A program made the translations under genes and the position numbers. Positions 52,031-61,768 of a stretch of DNA of 64,000 bases are shown in pieces. Every line of letters begins with the position of its first letter. The stretch's first letter is position 1. The notes beneath the pieces are model-generated. The model was not told the DNA's origin, searched no databases, and was given only the letters and a program-made list of their open reading frames with translations. Source of the DNA: Kluyvera sp046569695. Its GTDB lineage: Bacteria > Pseudomonadota > Gammaproteobacteria > Enterobacterales > Enterobacteriaceae. The DNA lies in contig NZ_JBKHUI010000011.1 in the NCBI RefSeq assembly GCF_046569695.1, forward strand, positions 1 to 64,000. The letters are read 5' to 3'.

Positions 52031-54574
52031 TTAGAAATGATAGCTCATCCCAGCTTGAACGCTGGCATCGTTATCGACATCACCGGTGCCGAAATAGACG
52101 CCAGTATTGAGAGAGAAATCGTTTCCAATAGTGGTATTAATACCCGCACCGAAAATCCCCATTTTGGCGTTATGACCGTCGGTGTTGTGATAATCAGCCG
52201 CTTTGATATTGGTGTTATCGCTAAATTCGGTCTGATAGCGTGCATCCAGCCATGGATAGAGCGCGACATTTTTGTTGAGGTCTGCCAGTTTGGTGGTGAT
52301 ACGCATCCCAAATCCGGTATTCCACTCGGAAACCTGACTGTCGCCAAAGGTGATATCCTGGTCGGAGAAACCGTTTTCCTGTGCTTTATCCCAGCCTACA
52401 GTTGCATAAGGTTGTAACACCGTATCGCCTGGTAACAGTACGTTCACGCCGGTACGCGCCTGGGTGGTATACAGTGAACCATCGGACGAACCATTCAACG
52501 CTTGGGTCATGCCGGTGGTCGCATTGCTGACGTTATTGGCGGATGTGGAATAGCGCATATCGCCATAGCTGAAGCTGCCGTCAACGAACATTCCCCACAA
52601 GTTATTGTGCAGTGATTGCTGCCATCCGCCATACAGGCTGTAATAGTTGCCGTAGACGCTATCATTGAAGTTGTTGCTGCCGCCGGTATTGCTGCGGTCG
52701 CGGCTGCGGGTCCATCCCAATGCAATACCACCGGTCAGGCTGTCGCCGTTGGTCAGATGTGAAGTCCAGTCGACGCCACCCTGAACGCCCTGAGTGATAT
52801 CTTTGTAATCGACATCGTCGCTGTAGTCGCCGTTCTGGTAGAGGAAATCTCCCCAGACCTGTGCGCCGTCTACGCCGTGGCCGAATAGGTTTTGCAGATG
52901 AACCTGGTTGAGACGGTCTGCCAGATCGTCGGTAATCATGCGGCCAGCCTGTTTCGCGGCATCCAGACCCGCAATCATACCCTGAACGTCGCTCGCCAGT
53001 TCACGGCGGGAGCTGCTGAAGTACAGGTTATAGGTGTTAGAGGCCTGGCTGCTATCGGTCAAGCCATCGGCAGCGCTGGTTACCTGCTGCTCTGAGAGGG
53101 TGTCTTCGTAGTTGTAAGCTCCGCTACGGCTCTCAACCTGTTGAGCGCCGTTAGAGAAGGTGGCGGAGACGGCGTCTGACGGGTTCTCAGATGTCGTATC
53201 AAAGCTTGCGATCTCAACGTTTTGTTGGTTTGACGCGTCGACAGGGGCACTGGTTACGACCAATGAATCTCCTGCGTTGGCGCTTACATCGCCGAGCGAA
53301 GCCTGGCTATCAGCAGACATGTTGATTTGGACACCATCACCGGTAGTTGTTGCTACAAGCGTTGAATCATCATCGATGTTCCAGGTTGAGCCATCTTCGA
53401 TAGTATCTGTGTTGATATCATTATTGCCGGCGGTATTGATAGTGCTGAAATTAGTGATATCGCCATTGATTGAGCTACTGTTATCCAGGGTCAGTGTATT
53501 CGCGCCATCACCGCCGTCAACACTGCCCGTGACCTTTGCATCGTTAACAAGCGTGACTGAATCATCGCCAGCACCGGTGCTGATGCTGCCGTTGACCGTG
53601 CTATTATCGAGGACAATTTCGCTATTCGCATTCCCTTTCAGAGTAATATCACCATTAATGGTAGAGCCATCGGTGATATTGATGTTTGTGGTACCCGCTG
53701 TTTGCGTGTTTTCATTTAACAGAGCAATATCGCCTGTCACATTGCTGTTACTAATATTCAGATTAAGCGTATTTGTGCTGTAAGCTGCGATACCTACATC
53801 GTCAAAACCTCTGCCATCACCGGTTTCGGCTTTATCATTATAAAGTGGCAGCATCTCTGCGACTTCACTACCCTGTGCGTCGAGTGTTGAATTGCTCAAG
53901 GAAATGGTTGTTTCAGATTTTGCGCTACCCGCATAAATACCCGCGTGGTTAATGGCACTCCCGCTTACTGCGATATTTTGCTCACCTTTACCTGCGCTAA
54001 TGATACTGCCGTTTAGCGTACTACCATTCATAACATTAATGTTATGAGAGCCTGCATCCTGCGGATCAACATAAATTGCTGCACCGTGCATGTAATCTTT
54101 GTCACCAGCTTCCGGTGTGCCATCCTGGCCATTATCGTAGGCAACGCTGCTGTTTTCTCCGTTTAACGTTGAGTTATCAACGGTAATGGTGGTATCGGTG
54201 GTTGCACCCTTTGCGCCGACTTCGACCATATCTGCAGTTGAGTTATTTTCTAAGGTAATATTGGCAATGCCCCCATTACTACCCTCAATATAATAACCAC
54301 TCATATCCGAGTTATTGATCACTAATGATTGGGTATCATTATCTCCGCGCTGACCATCCATAAATACATCTGCGTGAGGCACAGATTCATTGGCGATAAC
54401 GGCATTTGTGACACCTGCATCCTGGTAGTAGTTATGGTCCGTATAGGTTGTTAAACCACAGGTCTGAGAAATGTCGTTACCCGCACAATTGTCAGCAAGG
54501 GCAGAGCCTGAGAAAGACGCGAGTGAGATAAAAATACATTGAGATAGTAGTGTTAGTTTAGTTTTATGGCCCAT
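52031..54574 (-). CDS. autotransporter (type Va) with right-handed helix passenger
   Basis: An 847-residue protein. A signal peptide (ending ALA at 27) is followed by a short Cys pair (DNCAGNDISQTCG). The passenger to about residue 470 has many short beta-repeats with periodic NSTxNG-like turns, as in pertactin-type helices. A linker follows, then a C-terminal beta-barrel (about 560-847) ending in the AGMSYHF signature. No serine protease motif or RGD is seen in the passenger, so adhesion or aggregation is more likely than proteolysis. Confidence 0.88.
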   Translation of the reverse strand: MGHKTKLTLLSQCIFISLASFSGSALADNCAGNDISQTCGLTTYTDHNYYQDAGVTNAVIANESVPHADVFMDGQRGDNDTQSLVINNSDMSGYYIEGSNGGIANITLENNSTADMVEVGAKGATTDTTITVDNSTLNGENSSVAYDNGQDGTPEAGDKDYMHGAAIYVDPQDAGSHNINVMNGSTLNGSIISAGKGEQNIAVSGSAINHAGIYAGSAKSETTISLSNSTLDAQGSEVAEMLPLYNDKAETGDGRGFDDVGIAAYSTNTLNLNISNSNVTGDIALLNENTQTAGTTNINITDGSTINGDITLKGNANSEIVLDNSTVNGSISTGAGDDSVTLVNDAKVTGSVDGGDGANTLTLDNSSSINGDITNFSTINTAGNNDINTDTIEDGSTWNIDDDSTLVATTTGDGVQINMSADSQASLGDVSANAGDSLVVTSAPVDASNQQNVEIASFDTTSENPSDAVSATFSNGAQQVESRSGAYNYEDTLSEQQVTSAADGLTDSSQASNTYNLYFSSSRRELASDVQGMIAGLDAAKQAGRMITDDLADRLNQVHLQNLFGHGVDGAQVWGDFLYQNGDYSDDVDYKDITQGVQGGVDWTSHLTNGDSLTGGIALGWTRSRDRSNTGGSNNFNDSVYGNYYSLYGGWQQSLHNNLWGMFVDGSFSYGDMRYSTSANNVSNATTGMTQALNGSSDGSLYTTQARTGVNVLLPGDTVLQPYATVGWDKAQENGFSDQDITFGDSQVSEWNTGFGMRITTKLADLNKNVALYPWLDARYQTEFSDNTNIKAADYHNTDGHNAKMGIFGAGINTTIGNDFSLNTGVYFGTGDVDNDASVQAGMSYHF

Positions 54575-54779
54575 TTTTGGTCTCTTTAATAATGCATGTG
54601 AACAAACGCATTGATAATAGCCCTATTAAGAAAAATCTCATTCCATGAAATGTAATGGTGTTTATTTTTATTTTTTTGAATTTCATCTCGGTAATTTATT
54701 AATAAATCTAAAATGGCTTTATTTTTTATTTGTATTGTGAATGGTTGCGGCGATGAAATGATCTTTTCCAGGTGGTTTT

Positions 54780-54956
54780 ATGAATATTTATAAAATGCAC
54801 TTATGTTTTAACATTTCATTAGCATTGTCCGTTAGGTCAGATATGAAACTTGATGGTAAGTTTTCACATATTTTGCAATGTCAGGAAGTTAAGATATTCA
54901 ACTTTAAGGAAAAGAGGGTATTGGATGTTATGACGGGGAATAAGAACTTAAGGTAA
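54780..54956 (+). CDS. candidate 58-residue small protein
   Basis: An ORF of 58 codons plus stop (MNIYKMHLCF...), preceded by AGGTGG with a 4-bp spacer and ending just at the fumarase terminator. The region is AT-rich, and the product is basic and polar, possibly resembling the N-terminus of a winged-helix regulator. It lies in the 422-bp gap between the divergent starts/stops of the autotransporter and fumB. It is unproven; it could be chance. Confidence 0.35.
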   Translation: MNIYKMHLCFNISLALSVRSDMKLDGKFSHILQCQEVKIFNFKEKRVLDVMTGNKNLR

Positions 54957-54983
54957 AAAAAAAGCCCCCAGAAAGGGGGCTTT
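54955..54983 (-). terminator. fumarase gene terminator
   Basis: On the minus strand, AAAGCCCCC pairs with GGGGGCTTT (loop TTTCT) and runs into nine T. Confidence 0.9.
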
Positions 54984-54996
54984 CGTACCTGCTCAC

Positions 54997-56646
54997 TTAA
55001 CGTTGAGGGCACCCTGTGCACTGCTTGTTCTGAATCTGCTGGAAGAAGTCATTGCCTTTATCGTCCACCAGAATAAAGGCCGGGAAGTTTTCCACCTCGA
55101 TTTTCCAGATAGCCTCCATCCCCAGTTCAGGGTAGGCCACGCATTCCAGGCTCTTGATGCTGCTCTGCGCCAGAACGGCTGCCGGGCCACCGATGCTGCC
55201 AAGATAGAACCCGCCGTGTTGATGGCAGGCGTCGGTCACCTGCTGGCTGCGGTTGCCTTTTGCCAGCATCACCATACTTGCGCCGTGAGACTGCAGCAGG
55301 TCAACGTAAGAGTCCATACGCCCCGCGGTGGTTGGGCCTAAAGAACCTGAGGCGTAACCTTCAGGCGTTTTGGCTGGGCCCGCGTAGTAGATCGGGTGAT
55401 CTTTTACGTACTGCGGCAGTGCCTCACCGTTATCCAGCAACTCTTTCAGTTTGGCATGGGCGATGTCGCGGGCAACGATAATGGTACCGTTCAGCGACAG
55501 GCGGGTGGAGACCGGGTGGGCGGAAAGCTGGGCCAGGATGTCACTCATCGGTTGATTGAGGTTAATGCTGACCGCGTCGCCTTCACCCTGTTCGCGCAGC
55601 GCTTCGGGAATGTACCGCGCCGGGTTATGTTCCAGCTTCTCAATCCAGATACCGTCGCGGTTGATTTTGGCTTTAATGTTACGGTCAGCGGAGCAGGAGA
55701 CGCCCATGCCGATCGGGCAGGACGCACCGTGACGCGGCAGACGGATCACGCGGATATCGTGGGCGAAGTATTTGCCGCCAAACTGCGCACCCAGGCCCAG
55801 ATTCTGCGCCTCGATCATCAGCTCTTTTTCCAGATTCACGTCGCGGAACGCCTGACCGTGCTCGTTGCCTTCGGTTGGCAAACCATCGTAATAGCGGGTA
55901 GAAGCCAGTTTTACCGTTTTCAGCGTCACTTCCGCCGAGGTGCCGCCAATCACAAAGGCGATATGGTACGGCGGGCAGGCTGCGGTGCCGAGGGTGCGCA
56001 TTTTTTCCACCAGATAGTTTTTCAACTTCGCCGGTGTGATCAGCGCTTTGGTTTCCTGGTAGAGATAAGTTTTGTTGGCTGAGCCGCCGCCTTTGGCGAT
56101 GCACAGGAACTTGTATTCATCGCCGTCGACGCTGTAGAGGTCAATCTGCGCCGGCAGGTTGGTACCGGTGTTCACCTCTTTGTACATATCCAGCGCCGCG
56201 TTTTGCGAGTAGCGCAGGTTGTCGGAAATGTAGGTGTTGTACACGCCTTGAGACAACGCCGCTTCATCGCCGCCGCCGGTCCAGACGCGTTGGCCTTTTT
56301 TCCCCATGATGATCGCCGTGCCGGTATCCTGACAGGTTGGCAGCACGCCTTTGGCGGCAATTTCAGAGTTACGCAGGAACTGCAGGGCAACGTATTTATC
56401 GTTTTCGCTGGCTTGTGGGTCACTCAGAATGGCAGCAACCTGCTTCTGGTGGGAAGGGCGCAGCATAAAGGCGGCGTCGTGGAAGGCCTGCTGGGCAAGC
56501 AGCGTTAGAGCTTCGGGTTCCACTTTTAGCACGTCCTGGCCGTCAAACTGGGCTACGGAGACGTGCTCGCGGCTAAGCAGGTAGTATTCGGTATCGTCGT
56601 GAGACAGCGGGAAGGGGTTCTGGTAGAAAAACGGTTTGTTCGACAT
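54997..56646 (-). CDS. fumB: class I fumarate hydratase (FumA/FumB type)
   Basis: A 549-residue iron-sulfur fumarase that interconverts malate and fumarate in the cytoplasm. The three cluster ligands appear as C105 (LPTCQDTG), the ACPPYH cysteine, and GASCPIGMGVSC. It is highly similar to both E. coli FumA and FumB. Because it sits with the dicarboxylate transporter and fumarate reductase under an FNR-bearing control region, I take it as the anaerobic fumB-type gene, but sequence alone does not separate the two. Confidence 0.9.
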   Translation of the reverse strand: MSNKPFFYQNPFPLSHDDTEYYLLSREHVSVAQFDGQDVLKVEPEALTLLAQQAFHDAAFMLRPSHQKQVAAILSDPQASENDKYVALQFLRNSEIAAKGVLPTCQDTGTAIIMGKKGQRVWTGGGDEAALSQGVYNTYISDNLRYSQNAALDMYKEVNTGTNLPAQIDLYSVDGDEYKFLCIAKGGGSANKTYLYQETKALITPAKLKNYLVEKMRTLGTAACPPYHIAFVIGGTSAEVTLKTVKLASTRYYDGLPTEGNEHGQAFRDVNLEKELMIEAQNLGLGAQFGGKYFAHDIRVIRLPRHGASCPIGMGVSCSADRNIKAKINRDGIWIEKLEHNPARYIPEALREQGEGDAVSINLNQPMSDILAQLSAHPVSTRLSLNGTIIVARDIAHAKLKELLDNGEALPQYVKDHPIYYAGPAKTPEGYASGSLGPTTAGRMDSYVDLLQSHGASMVMLAKGNRSQQVTDACHQHGGFYLGSIGGPAAVLAQSSIKSLECVAYPELGMEAIWKIEVENFPAFILVDDKGNDFFQQIQNKQCTGCPQR

Positions 56647-56702
56647 AGCTCTTCACTCCATAAAAATAAAACCGCCGGAGGTTGCCCGCCGACGGTTATG
56701 AA

Positions 56703-58217
56703 TCAGAACATCATAGACATCCATGGGTAGCCGATGACCAGCAGCGCCACCAGGAAGATGCCCCCAAAGATGGTGCCGAGGCGCCAGTAGTCTTTGGTCG
56801 GCAGATAGCCACTGCCATAGTAGATTGGGCTTGGGCCGGTGCCGTACGGGGTGATGATCCCCATGATACCCAGCGAGGTCACCATCAGCAGCACGAAGAC
56901 GTTCATGTTCATGCCTGGGATGGTTGAGGCGATGGTCAGCACCGCTGGCAGCAGCGCGGTGGTGTGCGCGGTGGTGCTGGCAAACAGATAGTGCAGCAGG
57001 TAGAACGCCAGCAGTAGCACGATGGTGGCCACGCCCGGAGAGATACCGCTCATCAGCATACCGCCTTCTTTACCCAACCAGCCGATAAAGCCGGTAGAGG
57101 AGAGGCCATCGGCGAGAGCGACCAGGGTGGCGAACCACACGAAGGTGTTCCACGCGGCTTTATTACCGGTGATGTCGCTCCACTCCAGTACGCCGGTCCA
57201 CAGCATCAGGCCGATAATCAGCAGAGCAGCCATCGCAGGTTCAATCCACTGAGCGGCGAAGATCCACATCATCAATGCGCAGCACACGAAGACCAGCAGC
57301 AGGATTTCGTTACGGGACAGTTTGCCCAGTTTTTCCAGCTCACGAGCAGCCCACAGCGGCACTTCATCGTTCACTTTCACTTCTGGTGGATAGAACCAGT
57401 AGGCCAGCAGCGGCATGGTGAGGATCAACAACAGGCCCAGCGGCAGGAAGGCGATAAACCAGGTGCCCCAGGAGATGTTGATACCGACGATGCTTTTCAC
57501 CAGCGCCAGCGCCAGCAGGTTAGGCGCCAAAGCGGAAAGGAACATAGAACTGGTGATACAGGCGGCGGTAATCGCCACCCACATCAGGTAAGAGCCAATT
57601 TTACGCGCGCTTGGGTCGTTTGGTTTTGAGCCGTACAGCGGTGGCAGGTTGGCAATAATCGGGTAGATAGTCCCGCCGCTACGCGCGGTGTTTGACGGCG
57701 TAAACGGTGCCAGCAGCAGGTCAGCCAGGGTGATAGCGTAGCCGAGCGTCAGGCTGCGACGGCCCAGATATTTCACCAGAATCAGCGCCAGACGGCGGCC
57801 GAAGCGGGTTTTATCGTAACCGGCGGCGAACATAAACGCACCGAAGATAAGCCAGACGGTAGAGTTGCCGAAGCCGCTGACCGCCCATTTAAAGGAGGCT
57901 CCCGCCAGCTGGAACTTTGGTGCTGCCATCTGTTCAGGGCTGAACAGCACCCACTGGCTGCACAGGGCGATGGCGACCACCCCGGTCAGGCCGATAACGG
58001 CGCCCGGCAGCGGTTCAAAGATAAGACCGACAATCACGCCGACGAAGATAGCGAAATAGTGCCATGCGTACGGTGGAAGCCCGTCAGGGACCGGGACAAA
58101 GAGGAGCAGCACGGCCACGATAATAGGCAGTGCCATCATCAGAAGACGGTTTTTCTTACCGTCCTTTGGTTTACTCACCGGTGTCGGTGAGTGCGATGTC
58201 GCAGATTTCTCGTTCAT
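56703..58217 (-). CDS. DASS-family dicarboxylate transporter
   Basis: A 504-residue polytopic membrane protein of the divalent anion:Na+ symporter family, similar to TtdT/CitT. The TPSNTARSGG motif and the second STTAHTTALLPA motif form the substrate-binding pair. It is 56 bp upstream of the fumarase, and the same transcript would carry both. Likely imports tartrate, malate or fumarate in exchange for succinate. Confidence 0.88.
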   Translation of the reverse strand: MNEKSATSHSPTPVSKPKDGKKNRLLMMALPIIVAVLLLFVPVPDGLPPYAWHYFAIFVGVIVGLIFEPLPGAVIGLTGVVAIALCSQWVLFSPEQMAAPKFQLAGASFKWAVSGFGNSTVWLIFGAFMFAAGYDKTRFGRRLALILVKYLGRRSLTLGYAITLADLLLAPFTPSNTARSGGTIYPIIANLPPLYGSKPNDPSARKIGSYLMWVAITAACITSSMFLSALAPNLLALALVKSIVGINISWGTWFIAFLPLGLLLILTMPLLAYWFYPPEVKVNDEVPLWAARELEKLGKLSRNEILLLVFVCCALMMWIFAAQWIEPAMAALLIIGLMLWTGVLEWSDITGNKAAWNTFVWFATLVALADGLSSTGFIGWLGKEGGMLMSGISPGVATIVLLLAFYLLHYLFASTTAHTTALLPAVLTIASTIPGMNMNVFVLLMVTSLGIMGIITPYGTGPSPIYYGSGYLPTKDYWRLGTIFGGIFLVALLVIGYPWMSMMF

Positions 58218-58848
58218 ATTACGCTTCTATAAGTAGTTAATAATTTGGTTTGCTAAAACTGCCGCTGTGCTTTTTTTAGTTTTTTTACTTTATTTAGATT
58301 TCAAAAGTACGGCCGGCAATTTTGTAAATAAGGCGGTTGTCGCTATATTATTTAGCGCCAGGTTTAAAAAATCTTATATTCATATAATGCGCTTTTGGAT
58401 GCCATTACAATTGATCGCGATCAAAAAAGCACAAGCGTGGCATTATTTTTATACTTTAAGTAATAACCCTATTAGGTTATTTGGTATTAATGGTGTTAGG
58501 TTAAATTATTTTCTAAGTTTAATGTTATGATTCACATATGGATTTTATGTATGGCATTGATTTTAATGTCATTTTAAGTAATGAAACACTGGTTTGACCA
58601 CTGTTAAAAAGGTTATAATTGTACTTGTATATATTAAATAATTGTGAATAAAATAGAATTTAATTAGTAACACCATAGAGGTATGTGTGTTATTTAAGGG
58701 ATTAAATAGTTTTATAACTAACGTAATGACTTTAGTAACTAAAATTATCGCTATATTAATATCATGATATCGGCATAACAAATAACTCAAATGCAGCCCG
58801 ATCCTGAATTCTTAAATTTTAATTTTTAAAAGTTTGGAGTTAACCCTT
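58218..58848. other. divergent control region of the fumarate module
   Basis: About 630 bp of AT-rich DNA between the transporter (minus) and the reductase (plus). It contains a perfect FNR dyad. The largest frame (58267-58530) has no ribosome site and is not a gene. It presumably holds the promoters and DcuR sites for both arms. Confidence 0.7.
58411..58424. promoter_or_regulatory. FNR-binding site
   Basis: TTGATCGCGATCAA is a perfect TTGAT-N4-ATCAA dyad. It lies between divergent anaerobic genes and predicts oxygen control. Confidence 0.85.
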
Positions 58849-61653
58849 ATGAACAATCATCATCGCGTACTGAGCTCTTGTACCTTACCGAATGGTATCG
58901 AGCTTAAAAACCGTCTGTTTATGGCGCCAATGACAACCTGCTCTGGTTATTATGATGGCTCTGTCAGTAGCGAGCTGGTGGAATACTACCGTGCACGTGC
59001 CGGTCTGATTGGCACTATCATCGTAGAATGTTGTTTTGTTGACGATTTAGGCCTGGCGTTCCCCGGTGCGCTCGGCATCGACAGTGATGACAAAATCGCC
59101 GGGCTGGCGAAAATCGCTGAGGCTATCAAATCAAAAGGCTCTAAAGCACTGCTGCAGATTTACCACGGCGGCCGTATGGTCGACCCGAAACTGATCGGTG
59201 GTCGTACGCCGGTTGGCCCAAGCGCCGTCGCGGCACCGCGTGATGGCGCGGCAACGCCGGTGGCCCTGAGCGCGGAAGAAGTGGAAGGGATGATCGGTAA
59301 ATTCGGCGATGCCGTACGCCGCGCGATTCAGGCTGGTTTTGATGGCGTCGAGATCCACGGCGCCAATACTTATCTTATCCAACAGTTCTACTCACCAAAC
59401 TCCAACCAGCGTGACGATGAGTGGGGCGGCAGCCGCGATAACCGCGCGAAGTTCCCGCTGGCGGTGCTGGATATCACTCACAAAATGGTTCGCCAGTATG
59501 CGGACGACGCCTTCATCATTGGCTATCGCTTCTCGCCGGAAGAGATGGAAGTGCCGGGGATCCGCTTTGATGACACCATGTATCTGCTGGAGAAACTGGC
59601 CGCGCGCGGTCTGGACTATCTGCACTTCTCCGTGGGCGCGTCGCTGCGTTCGTCCATTGTTGACACCACCGACCCAACGCCGCTGATTGAAAAATACGTT
59701 GCCCAGCGTTCTGAAACGCTGGCGCAGGTGCCGGTGATGGGCGTGGGCGGTGTCGTAAACGACAGTGATATTGATAGCGCGATGGAACATGGTTATGACC
59801 TGATTGCCGTGGGTCGCGCCTGTATCGCGTATCCAGACTGGGCTGAACGTATTGCCGACGGTCAGACGCTGGATCTGTTTATCGACAGCACCCAGCGTGA
59901 AGCGCTGAACATTCCTGAACCGCTGTGGCGTTTCTCGCTGGTGGAAGCGATGATCCGCGATATGAGCATGTCGGTATCTAAATTCAAACCGGGCGTGTTC
60001 GTTGAAAAAGTGCAGGATGAAGCCGGTGAACTGATTATCAACGTCAGCCTCGAAACCGACCGCATCGCCGACATTGAACTGACCGGCGGCGTGGATCAGG
60101 ACGTCGAGTTCGTGACCAGCTTTGAAGAGATTCGTTCACGTATTCTGGACGCCAATACCCCGCATGTTGATGCCATCTCCGGGGCAACCAGCCAGAGCGA
60201 AGCGGTGAAAAAAGCCGTCTCCAAAGCGATGGTGAAATCCAGCAAAGCGCTGGTGGCGGAAGAGGGCGGCGATAGCGCGGCACCAAAAGCGTATGACGTG
60301 GTCGTGGTTGGGAGCGGCGGTGCCGGTCTTGCCGCGGCCATTCAGGCTCACGATGATGGCGCCAGCGTGCTGATTGTCGAAAAAATGCCGACCATTGGCG
60401 GTAACACCATTAAGGCTTCCGCCGGGATGAACGCCGCAGAAACACGCTTCCAGCGAGTGAAAGGGATTCAGGACAGCAAAGAACTGTTCTATGAAGAGAC
60501 CCTGAAAGGCGGCAAAAACAAAAATAACTCAGCGCTGCTGCGCCGCTTCGTGGAAACCGCGCCGCAGGCTATTGAATGGCTGGCGGATCGCGGCATTATG
60601 CTGAACGACATCACCACCACCGGCGGCATGAGCATTGACCGTACGCACCGTCCGAAAGATGGCTCTGCGGTAGGCGGCTATCTGATCAGCGGCCTTGTGC
60701 GTAACGTCACAAAACGCCAGATCGATGTCATGCTCGACACCTCTGTGGTCGATATTGTCATGGATGGGGGCGAAGTCTCCGCCGTACGTCTGCTCACCGA
60801 CGAGCAGGAAACGGTCACCATCCAGACCCGCAGCATCATCATGGCGACCGGCGGTTTTAGCGCCAACAGTGAAATGGTCGTGAAATACCGTCCGGATCTG
60901 GCGGGCTTCGTCACCACCAACCATAAAGGCGCTACCGGCGGCGGTATCGCACTGCTGGAACGTATCGGTGCCGGTACGGTAGATATGGGCGAGATCCAGA
61001 TTCACCCAACCGTTGAGCAGAAAACCTCTTACCTGGTTTCTGAGTCCATTCGCGGCGGCGGGGCGATTCTGGTTAACCAGCAGGGTAACCGCTTCTTCAA
61101 TGAGATGGAGACCCGTGACAAAGTCTCTGCGGCGATTATTGCGCTGCCTGAGCACTATGCTTACATCGTGTTTGATGAGCACGTTCGCGCGAAGAACAAA
61201 GCGGCGGATGAGTACATCGCCAAAGGGTTGGTGACCAGCGCCAGTACGACGGCTGAACTGGCAGCTAAACTGGGTTTGGATGAGCAGGCCTTTGAGGCCA
61301 CGCTTGCCCGCTACAACGGCTTTGTGGAAAAGCAGGATGACGAAGAGTTTGGCCGTAAAACCGCGCTGCGTGCGCCGCTGAATGAAGGGCCATACCACGC
61401 TATCCAGATTGCGCCGGGTGTACACCACACCATGGGCGGGGTAACCATCAATACCGATACCTGCGTGCTGAATGTCAACAAACAGGTGATCCCTGGCGCT
61501 TATGCTGCCGGTGAGGTGGTCGGTGGTATCCACGGCGGTAACCGTATTGGCGGGAACGCAGTGGCTGATATTATTATCTTTGGTACGCTTGCCGGTCGTC
61601 AGGCCGCACAGCGTGCGCAGCAGGTACCCTGGGCGATGCTTGAGTCCGCATAA
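58849..61653 (+). CDS. cytoplasmic NADH:fumarate reductase (three-domain flavoprotein)
   Basis: A 934-residue soluble protein. Residues 1-360 or so form an Old Yellow Enzyme-type FMN/NADH domain with H107-G-G-R and the H170-G-A-N173 pair. Residues 375-455 are an FMN_bind domain with the flavinylation motif D441-A-I-S-G-A-T447. Residues 482-934 form a fumarate reductase FAD domain (G488-S-G-G-A-G). This combination is the K. pneumoniae NADH:fumarate oxidoreductase. ATG 58849 follows GGAGTT. The next gene, apbE, would attach FMN to T447. Confidence 0.93.
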   Translation: MNNHHRVLSSCTLPNGIELKNRLFMAPMTTCSGYYDGSVSSELVEYYRARAGLIGTIIVECCFVDDLGLAFPGALGIDSDDKIAGLAKIAEAIKSKGSKALLQIYHGGRMVDPKLIGGRTPVGPSAVAAPRDGAATPVALSAEEVEGMIGKFGDAVRRAIQAGFDGVEIHGANTYLIQQFYSPNSNQRDDEWGGSRDNRAKFPLAVLDITHKMVRQYADDAFIIGYRFSPEEMEVPGIRFDDTMYLLEKLAARGLDYLHFSVGASLRSSIVDTTDPTPLIEKYVAQRSETLAQVPVMGVGGVVNDSDIDSAMEHGYDLIAVGRACIAYPDWAERIADGQTLDLFIDSTQREALNIPEPLWRFSLVEAMIRDMSMSVSKFKPGVFVEKVQDEAGELIINVSLETDRIADIELTGGVDQDVEFVTSFEEIRSRILDANTPHVDAISGATSQSEAVKKAVSKAMVKSSKALVAEEGGDSAAPKAYDVVVVGSGGAGLAAAIQAHDDGASVLIVEKMPTIGGNTIKASAGMNAAETRFQRVKGIQDSKELFYEETLKGGKNKNNSALLRRFVETAPQAIEWLADRGIMLNDITTTGGMSIDRTHRPKDGSAVGGYLISGLVRNVTKRQIDVMLDTSVVDIVMDGGEVSAVRLLTDEQETVTIQTRSIIMATGGFSANSEMVVKYRPDLAGFVTTNHKGATGGGIALLERIGAGTVDMGEIQIHPTVEQKTSYLVSESIRGGGAILVNQQGNRFFNEMETRDKVSAAIIALPEHYAYIVFDEHVRAKNKAADEYIAKGLVTSASTTAELAAKLGLDEQAFEATLARYNGFVEKQDDEEFGRKTALRAPLNEGPYHAIQIAPGVHHTMGGVTINTDTCVLNVNKQVIPGAYAAGEVVGGIHGGNRIGGNAVADIIIFGTLAGRQAAQRAQQVPWAMLESA

Positions 61654-61669
61654 TTAAACGGCATCGGAT

Positions 61670-61743
61670 TGCCTGATGGCGCTACGCTTATCAGGCCTAC
61701 AAAACCCAACCCGTAGCCCGGCCGAGCGTAGCGACGCCGGGTT
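61670..61743. repeat. REP/BIME elements between reductase and apbE
   Basis: GCCTGATGGCGCTACGCTTA pairs around TATCAGGCCTAC, followed by a second unit GTAGCCCGG...CGCCGGGTT. They lie 16-90 bp after the reductase stop and just before apbE. Confidence 0.85.
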
Positions 61744-61768
61744 GTTACCATCAGCAGAGGGGATATCG

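Noticed and set aside
58267..58530. 87-codon ORF in the divergent control region
   Set aside because: No ribosome site, AT-rich composition and overlap with the FNR box; reads as chance.
12737..61743. Scattered palindromic repeats that might suggest a CRISPR array
   Set aside because: They are REP/BIME units, lacking regular spacers and cas genes; no CRISPR array is present.
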